Source of the DNA: Deltaproteobacteria bacterium
Lineage (GTDB): Bacteria; Desulfobacterota; Dissulfuribacteria; Dissulfuribacterales; QOAL01
Assembly (NCBI GenBank): GCA_027028245.1
Contig: JALVJO010000078.1
Span: forward strand, 1 to 59,353
Direction of reading: 5' to 3'
DNA length: 59,353 nucleotides
Within the stretch, counting starts at the first letter, position 1. Each line of letters opens with the position of its first letter. Below are positions 15,708 to 24,410 of the stretch, in pieces. The notes under the pieces are model-generated. The model was given only the letters and a program-made list of their open reading frames with translations, was not told the DNA's origin and searched no databases. A program made the position numbers and the translations under genes.

Positions 15708-17306
15708 ATGGTTGATATAAGAAAAATTCTAGTGCTTTCCAGGGAATATGCAGGGATAGCCGGTGCCGGCGGGGTTCAGGACGTGGTCAGGGGGCTTTGC
15801 GAGGCCCTTTCCAGGAAAGGTCTTGAAACCTCTGTAGTGCTCCCCTGCTACGGGTTTCTTAAACCCGAAAGTCTCGGGTTCAAAAGACTTGAAGTCAATT
15901 TTTCCGTTGAAATGGATTATGCTGCCGAAGAAAGGACAGAGGATATTTCTTTCTGGCATCATGTCCTGGAAGGCGTGGATGTCTACCTGGCAGATTCTCC
16001 ACGGTTTGCTGAAAAAAGAGGCATCTATACATATACGGAACAGGACGAGGCCGAGGACCCTTCCAGGCACCGGGGGACAGGTCATATTGATTATTTTGCA
16101 ATGAATATTCTCCACCAGAAGGCAGCCCTGGGCCTGAGTCTTCATCAGGCCTGGCGTCCGGATATCATTCACTGTCATGACGGCCATACCGCTGTGGTAC
16201 CCGCACTTTTAAGGGAACATGACGGGTTCAGGCAGTTTTTCGCCAGATCTGCAGCAGTGGTTACCATTCACAACGCAGGTGTGGGATACCATCAGGAGGT
16301 GGCAGACCTTCCCTTCGCAAAGGCCGTCACAGGGCTCCCCTGGAGGGTGGTTTACAATTGCCTCTTAAACGGGACATTTGATCCTCTCATTGCCGGCCCC
16401 AGCTACGCCCCGGTGAACACAGTAAGTGAAAACTACGCCAGGGAGCTGCAGGAGACTGAACTGGATGCCCTCACAGGCTGGCTGGGCCATGCCCTCAAGG
16501 ACAGAGGGATCAAGCTTGAAGGAATAACAAATGGCATAGATGTCTCCGGTTTTGATCCAAGACATGGCGAGGCCTTAGGTATTCCCTGTTCTTTTGATCC
16601 TTTTTCTGGAGATTTCAGCCGGAAGGTGGAATGCAAGAAGGCACTCCTGAATCTTTTATCTGCAGGAGAGGCGTCTGCGGAATTCATGGGGGGCAGCTAC
16701 AAGTCAATAGGAGTGACTGGAACGGTGGAATACCGGCCTGATCTTCCGCTTTTTACAGTGGTCAGCAGGCTGACAGAACAGAAGGGGATGGACATCCTTG
16801 CCCAGGCCCTGGAGGGCGGGATAGGTGTCGAAAAGGGTTTTAACCTTGCAATACTTGGAAGCGGAAAGGCAGAGATAGAAGAACACCTCAAGTGGGTTGT
16901 TTCTTTGCCGCAGAACAGGGGGCGGATGTGTCTGCTCCTTGGGTATAACGACGACCTTGCAAATCTCATGTTTGCAGGCGGTGATTTTTTTCTCATACCA
17001 TCTAGGTATGAGCCATGCGGGCTTACGGATTTCATGGCCCAGCTTATGGGAAACATTCCTATTGTCAGGCATACAGGGGGGCTGGTCAAGGTGCGAGACG
17101 GGGTAAATGGTCTTGTGTTCAGGACAGAAGACCCTGTTGAACTGGCAGCCTGTATGCACAGGGCCGTGTCCATCTTCAACGAGGCGCCCCAGACCCTTCA
17201 TGCCATGCAGAAGAGGGCGGTTGCAATAATTATGGAAAAATATACATGGGACAAGGTGGTGCAAAGATATATGGATTTTTATCAAAGGTCCGCAGGACAG
17301 GGCTGA
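15708..17306 (+). CDS. glgA: Glycogen/starch synthase (GT5) with altered KxGGL motif
   Basis: Transfers glucose from a nucleotide sugar to the non-reducing end of alpha-1,4-glucan. The 532 residues span both Rossmann domains of GT5. C-terminal catalytic features are intact: VVSRLTEQKGMDILAQ (phosphate-binding Arg/Lys), and SRYEPCGLTDFMAQLMGNIPIVRHTGGL, with the conserved Glu. The N-terminal KTGGL motif, whose Lys contacts ADP-glucose in characterised enzymes, reads GAGGVQDVV here, so the Lys is replaced by Gly. HCHDGHTAVVPALLR and THNAGVGYHQEV are typical. Either donor use differs or another residue compensates. The radical SAM gene follows 38 bases later and may share the transcript. Confidence 0.85.
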   Translation: MVDIRKILVLSREYAGIAGAGGVQDVVRGLCEALSRKGLETSVVLPCYGFLKPESLGFKRLEVNFSVEMDYAAEERTEDISFWHHVLEGVDVYLADSPRFAEKRGIYTYTEQDEAEDPSRHRGTGHIDYFAMNILHQKAALGLSLHQAWRPDIIHCHDGHTAVVPALLREHDGFRQFFARSAAVVTIHNAGVGYHQEVADLPFAKAVTGLPWRVVYNCLLNGTFDPLIAGPSYAPVNTVSENYARELQETELDALTGWLGHALKDRGIKLEGITNGIDVSGFDPRHGEALGIPCSFDPFSGDFSRKVECKKALLNLLSAGEASAEFMGGSYKSIGVTGTVEYRPDLPLFTVVSRLTEQKGMDILAQALEGGIGVEKGFNLAILGSGKAEIEEHLKWVVSLPQNRGRMCLLLGYNDDLANLMFAGGDFFLIPSRYEPCGLTDFMAQLMGNIPIVRHTGGLVKVRDGVNGLVFRTEDPVELAACMHRAVSIFNEAPQTLHAMQKRAVAIIMEKYTWDKVVQRYMDFYQRSAGQG

Positions 17307-17343
17307 ACCAGGCCCCTTGTTTCAAGGAAAGTAGAGACAATAT

Positions 17344-18423
17344 ATGGATTTTGAACTCAAATGGCTTGCCTGGGAGATTACAAGACGCTGCAACCTGCAT
17401 TGTGTCCATTGCCGTTCATCTTCCGAACTGGAGGTCAAGGAGCACCCTGATTTTTCCACCGAGGAAGGAAAGCGCATAATCGACGATATTTCCTCCTTTG
17501 CAAAGCCGGTTGTAGTGCTTTCCGGAGGTGAGCCCCTGCTTCGTGATGACTGGCATGAGCTGGCCTCCTACGGTACTGGCAAGGGGCTTAGGATGTGTCT
17601 TGCCACAAACGGTACCCTTGTAACCAGGGAGCTTTGCGGCAGGATAAAGGATGCCGGCATCAGGATGGTTTCTCTCAGCCTTGATGGTTCCACAGCTGAG
17701 ATCCACGACAATTTCAGGAATCAGCCTGGTGCATTCCAGGGCACCATCAATGCCGCAAGACTTTTCAGGGAAAGCGGCATCAGCTTTTTGATAAACTCGT
17801 CCTTTACCAAAAGAAACCAGGCGGACGTGGCAAATGTTTACAGGCTGGCAAAGGACCTGGGGGCAACAGCCTGGTACATGTTCATGATAGTGCCAACGGG
17901 AAGAGGCGAGGATATCATGGAGGAACTCATCTCTCCCGAAGATTACGAGGAGCTTCTGAAGTGGCACTACGAGATGGAAAAAAAGGAGAAGGACCTGCTG
18001 GTAAGGCCGACCTGTGCCCCCCATTATTACAGGGTGCGGATGCAGCTTGCCAAGAAAGAGGGCGAAAGGATAGAGCACCGAAGCCTCAAGTTTTCCACAG
18101 GCGGTTCCAAGGGGTGTCTTGCAGGGCAGCTCATATGCCTGATAGACGTTGACGGGAACGTGCTTCCCTGTAGTTATTTTCCCCTGGCAGCTGGCAACAT
18201 ACGGGAAAAATCCCTTAAAGAGATCTGGGATAATTCAAGCCTTTTCAGGGAGCTCAGGGATTTTTCCTCCTACAAGGGAAGGTGCGGGGTATGTGAATAC
18301 ATCAGGGTCTGCGGAGGCTGCAGGGCCAGGGCCTATGCAGTCAGCGGCGATTATCTCGGGGAAGAGCCCTTTTGCAGCTATCAGCCCCGCAGGTTTAAAA
18401 AAGAGGAGGGAAAGGATGAATGA
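17344..18423 (+). CDS. Radical SAM/SPASM heme-pathway protein, AhbC/AhbD-like
   Basis: A 359-residue radical SAM enzyme with C16-x3-C20-x2-C23 (CNLHCVHC), the [12 protein letters not shown] loop and a SPASM-like Cys-rich C-terminus ([40 protein letters not shown]) for an additional 4Fe-4S cluster. This arrangement and the [21 protein letters not shown] signature resemble AhbC/AhbD/NirJ. AhbD oxidatively decarboxylates Fe-coproporphyrin III to heme; AhbC removes acetate side chains in the siroheme route. Its stop overlaps the start of hemE by 8 bases and hemH and a HemY-type oxidase follow, which favours a heme role, with AhbD activity my preferred inference. A maturase-type SPASM role is less likely in this context. 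Confidence 0.75.
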   Translation: MDFELKWLAWEITRRCNLHCVHCRSSSELEVKEHPDFSTEEGKRIIDDISSFAKPVVVLSGGEPLLRDDWHELASYGTGKGLRMCLATNGTLVTRELCGRIKDAGIRMVSLSLDGSTAEIHDNFRNQPGAFQGTINAARLFRESGISFLINSSFTKRNQADVANVYRLAKDLGATAWYMFMIVPTGRGEDIMEELISPEDYEELLKWHYEMEKKEKDLLVRPTCAPHYYRVRMQLAKKEGERIEHRSLKFSTGGSKGCLAGQLICLIDVDGNVLPCSYFPLAAGNIREKSLKEIWDNSSLFRELRDFSSYKGRCGVCEYIRVCGGCRARAYAVSGDYLGEEPFCSYQPRRFKKEEGKDE

Positions 18424-19444
18424 CAATTTTCTCAGGGCATGCAGGGGAGAAAGAACAAGCCCTGTGCCTGTCTGGTTCATGAGGCAGGCCGGCAGATACC
18501 TGCCTGAATACCAGGAAATTAGGGGAAAGTCGGATTTTCTCACCATGTGCAAGACCCCTGAGCTTGCTGCAGAGGTTACACTCCAGCCAGTTGATCTCCT
18601 GGGCGTTGATGCTGCCATACTCTTTTCCGATATACTGATTCCCCTGGAGGCAATGGGTGCCAATCTGGCCTTCGAGGAGGGCAGGGGGCCGGTGCTGCAG
18701 CCGCCGGTAAGAAGCAGTGAAGACCTGAAAAGGCTCCACGCCATTGAGCCCGAAAGGGACGTGCCCTTTGTCCTTGAGACAATAAAGATACTGAGACGGG
18801 AGCTTAAAGGAAGGGTTCCGCTGATTGGCTTTGCCGGTGCACCCTTTACCCTTGCCTCGTACCTGATCGAAGGAGGCGGTACCAAGAGCTTTGTAAACAT
18901 AAAGAAGATGTTTTTTTCAAATCCCGAGCTTTTCAGGCAGGTGATGGATCTAATCACAGAGGTGACCATCTCCTATCTGCAGGCCCAGATCCATGCCGGA
19001 GCCCAGGCAATACAGCTTTTTGACACCTGGGCAGGTGTTCTTACCAGGCACGATTTCAGGGATGCTGCCCTATTGTATGCAAAAAGGATTTTTAGTGCAC
19101 TGAGGCAATCAGGTGTTCCCATGGTGTACTTTGTCTTTAACGGTGGCCATCTGCTGGACCTGGTAAGGCTTTCCGGCGCAGATGTCATAGGCCTGGACTG
19201 GAGGACAGACATCGAGACAGCGCTTTTTCTCATGGATGACACAAACGTTGTGGTACAGGGAAACCTTGATCCGTGCATGCTCTTTCTGCCTGAAGAGCGG
19301 TTGAGGGACAGGATAGCCGAGATCCTCTACCAGGGTACCATGGCAAGGAGTCACATATTCAACCTGGGCCACGGCATACTGCCGGAGATTCCGCCGGAAA
19401 AGGTGAAGCTTGCCGTGGATTTGATACACGAGCTTTCAGGGTGA
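18416..19444 (+). CDS. hemE: Uroporphyrinogen decarboxylase
   Basis: Removes four acetate carboxyls from uroporphyrinogen III to give coproporphyrinogen III. The 342 residues equal family length. Signatures are [20 protein letters not shown] (catalytic Arg pair) and [19 protein letters not shown], plus [11 protein letters not shown] and [11 protein letters not shown]. The frame is open farther upstream, but the ATG at 18416 is chosen because it has AGGAGGG (18404-18410) just ahead and matches the family N-terminus. It overlaps the radical SAM gene by 8 bases, indicating translational coupling. hemH follows after 35 bases. Confidence 0.96.
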   Translation: MNDNFLRACRGERTSPVPVWFMRQAGRYLPEYQEIRGKSDFLTMCKTPELAAEVTLQPVDLLGVDAAILFSDILIPLEAMGANLAFEEGRGPVLQPPVRSSEDLKRLHAIEPERDVPFVLETIKILRRELKGRVPLIGFAGAPFTLASYLIEGGGTKSFVNIKKMFFSNPELFRQVMDLITEVTISYLQAQIHAGAQAIQLFDTWAGVLTRHDFRDAALLYAKRIFSALRQSGVPMVYFVFNGGHLLDLVRLSGADVIGLDWRTDIETALFLMDDTNVVVQGNLDPCMLFLPEERLRDRIAEILYQGTMARSHIFNLGHGILPEIPPEKVKLAVDLIHELSG

Positions 19445-19479
19445 GTCATCAAGGTGCCCTTTTAAGGTAATCAACAACA

Positions 19480-20433
19480 ATGAAGAACCGGGAAAAGACC
19501 GGCGTGCTCCTTCTGAACATGGGGGGGCCGGACAATTTGGAGGCAGTCAGGCCTTTTCTGTTCAATCTCTTTTCAGACAGGAATATCATAAGGCTCGGGC
19601 CCGCCTTTCTGCAGATGCCTGTTGCCTGGATGATTGCAAGAAAGAGGGCACCAAAAAGCGCTGCAAATTATGCCAAAATAGGGGGTAAAAGCCCGCTTCT
19701 TGACATCACAAGAAGGCAGGCAAAGGCACTTGAGGATCTCCTGAACCAGGACGGAAGGGATCTATTTACCTGCGAGCCTGCCATGCGCTACTGGCACCCC
19801 AGGACTCCTGACCAGCTTCAAGGCCTCAGGGAAAAGGGTATAAGGAGAGTAATAGGCCTTTCCATGTATCCCCATTACAGTCTTGCAACAGGGGGCAGTT
19901 CCCTGGACGAGTTCAGGAAGAGTGCCGATAAAATGGGAATGGATTATTCAACTGTTGAAAGTTTTCCTGACCATCCCCTGTATATCCAGGCACTGCGTGA
20001 GGCTGTGGAAAGGGGGCTTGAAGAAATCAGAGACAAGGAGCGCTTTGTTCTTGTCTATTCCGCCCACTCCCTTCCAAAGAGCATGATAGAAGAGGGTGAT
20101 CCTTACTTGGATCATATCAGGCAAACCATATCGGCCCTGGAAGGGCAAACGGGCATAAGGGGCAGGCTCTGTTTTCAGAGCAGGAGCGGGCCGGTTGAAT
20201 GGCTTGAGCCAGCAACGGATGATATGTTGATGAGACTTGCCCAGCAAGGGGCAAGGGAAATACTCTGTCTCCCCATAAGTTTTGTCTCAGACCATATAGA
20301 GACGCTTTATGAAATAGATATGCTCTACGGAAATATGATGGCAGAGCAGGGCGTAAGACTTGTGAGGACTCCGTCTCTTAATGAATCTCCTGTCTTCATC
20401 AAGGCCCTGCGTGATCTGGTGACTGCAGCCTGA
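19480..20433 (+). CDS. hemH: Ferrochelatase
   Basis: Inserts Fe(II) into a porphyrin. The 317 residues are a minimal class without the C-terminal 2Fe-2S Cys ligands. Recognised by the N-terminal GVLLLNMGGPDNLEAVRPF, the catalytic His in VYSAHSLPKSMIEEGDPY and the acidic/His segment SFVSDHIETLYEID. Sequence alone does not say whether the substrate is protoporphyrin IX or coproporphyrin III; the neighbouring AhbD-like gene makes the coproporphyrin option worth testing. A hairpin repeat element begins 7 bases after the stop. Confidence 0.95.
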   Translation: MKNREKTGVLLLNMGGPDNLEAVRPFLFNLFSDRNIIRLGPAFLQMPVAWMIARKRAPKSAANYAKIGGKSPLLDITRRQAKALEDLLNQDGRDLFTCEPAMRYWHPRTPDQLQGLREKGIRRVIGLSMYPHYSLATGGSSLDEFRKSADKMGMDYSTVESFPDHPLYIQALREAVERGLEEIRDKERFVLVYSAHSLPKSMIEEGDPYLDHIRQTISALEGQTGIRGRLCFQSRSGPVEWLEPATDDMLMRLAQQGAREILCLPISFVSDHIETLYEIDMLYGNMMAEQGVRLVRTPSLNESPVFIKALRDLVTAA

Positions 20434-20439
20434 ATTTTT

Positions 20440-20548
20440 GTATCTGCTCACAGGCAGGTGCATCTACGGCGTTGTCAGACGCTTGAAGTACGCATTGTAC
20501 GTCTGCGCGTCCTCCGCCTTGTATCTGCACCAGCCTGTAAGCAGATAC
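20440..20548. repeat. Palindromic intergenic repeat with ~23-bp terminal inverted arms
   Basis: The ends are inverted copies: GTATCTGCTCACAGGCAGG... at the left and ...CCAGCCTGTAAGCAGATAC at the right (about 21 of 23 bases match). The interior has further dyads (CAGACG/CGTCTG around a GTACGC...GTACG core). The whole 109 bp can fold into one long hairpin. It begins just after the hemH stop and leaves the downstream gene intact. The sequence looks like a dispersed REP/MITE-type element, but only one copy lies in this window. Confidence 0.7.
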
Positions 20549-20614
20549 AGGAAAATTTACTTCGTTTGTTTGTGTATTAAAATGACTTCTCTTTGCCCCT
20601 AAGGAAGGAACAAA

Positions 20615-21997
20615 ATGGCACATGTTGTAATCATCGGAGCAGGCATGAGCGGCATGTCCCTTGCCTGGTACTTGTCAGGTTTCAGGAAGGATTGGCAGAT
20701 CACGGTCCTTGAGGCAGAAAACAGGGCAGGGGGCAAGGCCTGGACGGAAAAGAGGGACGGTTTCCTGGTGGAGCGGGGTGTAAACGGCGTTCTGGATAAC
20801 AAGCCTGCTACCCTTCAGCTTGCATCAGAACTCGGTCTTTCTCCCCTCAGAAGCCGAGATGTATCCAGGAAGAGGTTTATAGTAAGGGATGGAAGGCTTG
20901 CAGAGCTTCCCGATTCTGCCGGTGCATTTCTGTCATCGGGAGTCCTTTCACTTGACGGAAAGCTCGGGGTCATGAGGGAGCCCTTTGTCCCAAGGGGCAA
21001 CATGGAGGTGGATGAATCACTGGCCTCCTTTGCCGTGAGGCGTCTTGGCAAGGAGGCCTACAGGTATCTCATAGATCCCATGGCATCAGGCATTTACGCG
21101 GGAAACCCTGAAAGGCTTTCCCTGAAGAGCTGTTTTCCCAGGATTCACGAGCTTGAAAGAGATTATGGAAGCCTCATAAGGGCAATGATAAGGCTCCAGG
21201 CTGCTGCCAGAAAAAGGAAGCAGAAAGGGCCGAAGGCAGGTCCAGGAGGCGTTCTTACATCCTTTAGAAACGGCATGAGCGAGCTGGTGGATAAAATCAG
21301 AAATGCTCTGGGAGAGCGGGTTCAGACAGGCTGCCGGGTAGAAACCTCAGAACCTTCTGGGGTCGGCTGGAAGGTCAATCTTGAAAACGGGAAGAGTATT
21401 GAGGCGACCCATCTTGTTGTTTCATGCCCCTCTTATGCTGCCCGGGATATCTTCAAGCACTCTCTTCCCGATTTTTCAGAGATTTGCCGTCACATTGAAT
21501 ATCCTCCAATAGCCATAGTGGCCTTTGGGATATCCAAGGGGGCCCTTTCGGATGACCTGAACGGGTTTGGTTTCCTCTGTCCCTTTGTGGAAAAAAGGGA
21601 AATCCTTGGCGCCCTTTGGGATTCGTCCGTATTTGATAACCGTGCTCCCGTTGCCTATCATCTTGTACGCTGCCTGATGGGAGGCATGAGAAACAGGCAT
21701 TGCCTCATGAAAACAGACAGGCAGCTTCAGGATGCGGCATTTAATGAGCTGCGCCAGCTTTGCGGCATCAGGAAGCCCCCTGAATTTTCAGAGGTTTTTC
21801 GATGGACTCGGGCCATCCCCCAGTATCATATAGGCCATAGCCGGCTTCTCGAGAGTCTAAAGAAGGTCCTTTGGGCCAATCCCGGACTCTTTGTAAGATG
21901 TAACTGGATAGGTGGGGTGAGCCTGAACGACTGTATCTTGAATTCCAGAAACCTCGCTGCAGAAATGGCTTCAGAAAATCTAAAAAGCGGCTTTTGA
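20615..21997 (+). CDS. hemG: HemY-type protoporphyrinogen/coproporphyrinogen oxidase
   Basis: An FAD flavoprotein, 460 residues, of the HemY/PPOX/CgoX family. It oxidises protoporphyrinogen IX or coproporphyrinogen III to the porphyrin. The N-terminal dinucleotide-binding motif is VVIIGAGMSGMSLAWYL with the adenosine-binding Glu in ITVLEAENRAGGKAWT. VERGVNGVLDNKP and DPMASGIYAGNPERLS are typical. The C-terminal FAD-contact segment reads GLFVRCNWIGGVSLNDCI. O2 is unlikely to be the physiological acceptor in an anaerobe. Symbol use (hemG/hemY/cgoX) varies. It lies 66 bases beyond the repeat element; RBS AAGGAAGG precedes the ATG. Confidence 0.9.
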   Translation: MAHVVIIGAGMSGMSLAWYLSGFRKDWQITVLEAENRAGGKAWTEKRDGFLVERGVNGVLDNKPATLQLASELGLSPLRSRDVSRKRFIVRDGRLAELPDSAGAFLSSGVLSLDGKLGVMREPFVPRGNMEVDESLASFAVRRLGKEAYRYLIDPMASGIYAGNPERLSLKSCFPRIHELERDYGSLIRAMIRLQAAARKRKQKGPKAGPGGVLTSFRNGMSELVDKIRNALGERVQTGCRVETSEPSGVGWKVNLENGKSIEATHLVVSCPSYAARDIFKHSLPDFSEICRHIEYPPIAIVAFGISKGALSDDLNGFGFLCPFVEKREILGALWDSSVFDNRAPVAYHLVRCLMGGMRNRHCLMKTDRQLQDAAFNELRQLCGIRKPPEFSEVFRWTRAIPQYHIGHSRLLESLKKVLWANPGLFVRCNWIGGVSLNDCILNSRNLAAEMASENLKSGF

Positions 21998-22025
21998 GCC
22001 GATCTGACCCGGGAGAGATCTTTTT

Positions 22026-23390
22026 ATGATTAACAGGCAGCTTTTCAGGGAATATGACATTCGGGGCATTGTAGACAGGGATCTTACAGAGGATGCAGTA
22101 ACCCTCATGGGAAGGGCCTTTGGGACACTGGTCAGGGAAAAGGGCGGCAGGGTCATAACCTGTGGAAGGGACGGAAGACTTCATTCTAAAAGGCTTCAGG
22201 CCGCCCTCATGAAGGGGCTTACTGCCGCGGGCGTGGATGTTGTAGATATCGGTCAGTGTCCCACGCCGGTGCTTTATTTTTCCCTTTTCCGCCTGGAAAG
22301 CCATGGGGGCATCCAGATAACCGGAAGCCATAATCCTCCCGATTATAACGGCCTCAAGATGTGCCTTGGCAGGGATACTATTTACGGCAGCAAGATTCAG
22401 GAGCTTTACGATATAATAGAAAAAGAGGATTTTCAAACAGGAAATGGAAGTATTAAAAAATACGATATACTGCCTGATTACCTTTCATATCTCAAGGCAA
22501 ACATAAGCCTTGGCAGGCCTGTCAGGGTTGTGCTTGACTGCGGAAACGGGGTGGCTTCTCTTACCGCGCCCCAGGCCTTCACGGAAGCAGGGTGTAAAGT
22601 CACAGGGCTTTACTGTACTGTGGACGGTACCTTTCCAAACCACCATCCAGACCCGACGGTCCTGGAAAATCTCACGGACCTGACAGATGCCGTAATCGGG
22701 GAAAAGGCAGAGCTGGGAATCGCCTTTGACGGAGACGGCGACCGCATAGGAGTGGTGGACGAAAGGGGACAGGTGATCTACGGGGACAAGATTCTCATGA
22801 TCCTTGCAAGGGTCCTTCTTGCCAATCATCCAGGTGCTGCTGTCATAGGGGAAGTCAAATGTTCCCATCTTCTCTATAATGACATAGAAGCCCATGGCGG
22901 CATGCCCATCATGTGGAAGACGGGACACAGCCTGATTAAGCAGAAGATGAAGGAAACCGGAGCCCTATTGGCCGGCGAGATGAGCGGCCACATCTTTTTT
23001 GCTGACAGGTACTTCGGATTTGACGATGCCACCTATGCTGCCCTGCGCCTTACTGAAATAATTTCCAAGACGCAGAAGCCCCTGTCCAGTTTCCTGGACG
23101 GGGTACCAAAAACCGTATCCACCCCGGAGATCAGGGTAGACTGCCCGGAAGAGTTCAAGTTTGAAATAGTTCAAGAGGCCAGAAAGTGGTTCAGTGCACA
23201 TTATGACACCATCCATGTGGACGGGGTGAGAATTGTCTTCCCAGACGGCTGGGCTCTGATTCGTGCCTCAAATACCCAGCCTGTTCTTGTCTTGAGATTC
23301 GAGGCAGAAACTCCTGAGAGGCTGGAGGAGATCAGGAAGCTCGTGGAGGGAAAACTCGCCGAGATCAGGGCCGCAGTGGAAAATGCGTAG
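22026..23390 (+). CDS. Phosphomannomutase/phosphoglucomutase (AlgC type)
   Basis: Interconverts hexose 1- and 6-phosphates for nucleotide-sugar and envelope polysaccharide synthesis. The 454 residues match the alpha-D-phosphohexomutase family. They have the phospho-serine loop TGSHNPPDYNG (Ser about 101), the metal loop FDGDGDRIGVVD, the sugar-binding GEMSGHIFF and the phosphate-binding loop RASNTQPVLVLRFE. The opening RQLFREYDIRGIVDRDLT is typical of the AlgC/ManB branch. The stop overlaps the next gene start by 8 bases. With glgA nearby it may link glucose-1-P to glycogen, but envelope sugar supply is just as likely. Confidence 0.93.
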   Translation: MINRQLFREYDIRGIVDRDLTEDAVTLMGRAFGTLVREKGGRVITCGRDGRLHSKRLQAALMKGLTAAGVDVVDIGQCPTPVLYFSLFRLESHGGIQITGSHNPPDYNGLKMCLGRDTIYGSKIQELYDIIEKEDFQTGNGSIKKYDILPDYLSYLKANISLGRPVRVVLDCGNGVASLTAPQAFTEAGCKVTGLYCTVDGTFPNHHPDPTVLENLTDLTDAVIGEKAELGIAFDGDGDRIGVVDERGQVIYGDKILMILARVLLANHPGAAVIGEVKCSHLLYNDIEAHGGMPIMWKTGHSLIKQKMKETGALLAGEMSGHIFFADRYFGFDDATYAALRLTEIISKTQKPLSSFLDGVPKTVSTPEIRVDCPEEFKFEIVQEARKWFSAHYDTIHVDGVRIVFPDGWALIRASNTQPVLVLRFEAETPERLEEIRKLVEGKLAEIRAAVENA

Positions 23391-23862
23391 TAGAAACAGT
23401 CAGGTTCACACTTCATCGTCTATTTTTTCAGGGATTGTTCCAGGTAAGAAGTGGAAGATCTTTCTGCCCAGGAGGATAATATGGCAGAAATGGCAGGATG
23501 TGGTGGGCGACGCAGTCAGCCGGCAGGCTTGTCCCTGGTATTTCAGTGGACTTGATTGCCTGGTAGTTGCCGTATCCGATAATATCTGGATGCAGCAGCT
23601 TACCTTTCAGGCCAGCATTATCCTGGATGGGCTGAACAGGCATCTTCCTTCCGGGTCAAAACTCAAAGAGGTCAGGTTCCGCCTTGCCGACGTGGAAAGG
23701 GTCAGGAAAAATTCCAAACCCGGGATCGCTACCTCAGGGCTTTCCAGGTCTTATCTGCGAAAAAAGACACCGCCTCCTCCAGAGGCCCTGGAGCTGGTTG
23801 ATAACCTTCAGGACACCGAGCTTAAAAAGATCCTTCATTCCCTACTGGAAAAGGCCGGCTGA
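23383..23862 (+). CDS. DUF721/DciA-like protein
   Basis: A 159-residue protein with the DUF721 core (IIWQKWQDVVGDAVSRQACPWYFSGLDCLVVAVSDNIWMQQLTFQ ... SKLKEVRFRL). DUF721 includes DciA, which delivers the replicative helicase DnaB in bacteria lacking DnaC, and other members of unknown role. The W-x-x-V-VG and the hydrophobic beta-strand pattern fit. The C-terminal half (about 100-159) is a proline-containing linker plus a short helix. It overlaps the phosphohexomutase gene by 8 bases. It ends 7 bases from the convergent stop of the next gene, with no terminator visible between them. Confidence 0.8.
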   Translation: MRSRNSQVHTSSSIFSGIVPGKKWKIFLPRRIIWQKWQDVVGDAVSRQACPWYFSGLDCLVVAVSDNIWMQQLTFQASIILDGLNRHLPSGSKLKEVRFRLADVERVRKNSKPGIATSGLSRSYLRKKTPPPPEALELVDNLQDTELKKILHSLLEKAG

Positions 23863-23869
23863 ACTGTCA

Positions 23870-24358
23870 TTAATCATCCTTGGAGTTCGGCGGTGTTATA
23901 TTGGTCCACTTCCCGTCAATCTTCTTTATGTTTTTGGAAGGTCCTTTATTCGAACCCTGGTCTGAATCACTGCCTGTTAATCGTCCAGGCTGTGAAGCAA
24001 TTTCGATCGCACAAATAAGCCCCTTTGGATTAACGGCGAATCTGAGGTCCATGCCCGGCCTTATTGCACTTAAGGACGTATGGGTGTTCGTATCAGAATA
24101 AACCTTGGCATTGTTGCTGACATGGAAGCTGGCATCATCGATTACCAGTTGATTGCCACGAATAGTCATTACTGCGCCGTGGGAAATTTTTCCACAAGAA
24201 ACTGCCGCATTTTCAAAGGTGTCGGGAAGTGCCTCTTTTGTATCTCCGCAGAAAGGTGAAGTTTCCAGAATTAATAAAAATAATATGCAGGCACACAACG
24301 AGAGGATGGTTTTGGCTTTCCAGGAAAATATCCGATTGTTTTTCATGATTGACACCAT
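23870..24358 (-). CDS. Small exported protein at the PilY2 position
   Basis: A 162-residue protein with a signal peptide (KTILSLCACILFLLILETSPFCG). The mature part has a small beta-rich fold (AVMTIRGNQLVIDDASFHVSNNAKVY ... SAIRPGMDLRFAVNPKGLICAIEI) and a polar tail. The frame is open to 24568, but the ATG at 24358 is chosen because AAAGGAG lies 7 nt before it and the signal peptide then sits at the N-terminus. It is the last gene of the pil unit, 52 bases after pilY1, the place pilY2 occupies in Pseudomonas clusters. I do not see convincing PilY2 homology, so the role in pilus biogenesis is contextual. Confidence 0.65.
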   Translation of the reverse strand: MVSIMKNNRIFSWKAKTILSLCACILFLLILETSPFCGDTKEALPDTFENAAVSCGKISHGAVMTIRGNQLVIDDASFHVSNNAKVYSDTNTHTSLSAIRPGMDLRFAVNPKGLICAIEIASQPGRLTGSDSDQGSNKGPSKNIKKIDGKWTNITPPNSKDD

Positions 24359-24410
24359 ATATGAACTCCTTTTGATATTGAAATGGTATTGGGCATAGAA
24401 AGACTGGGCT

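Noticed and set aside
18149-18415. Upstream extension of hemE
   Set aside because: Open frame but overlaps the conserved SPASM region of the radical SAM gene; the ATG at 18416 has the ribosome site and family N-terminus.
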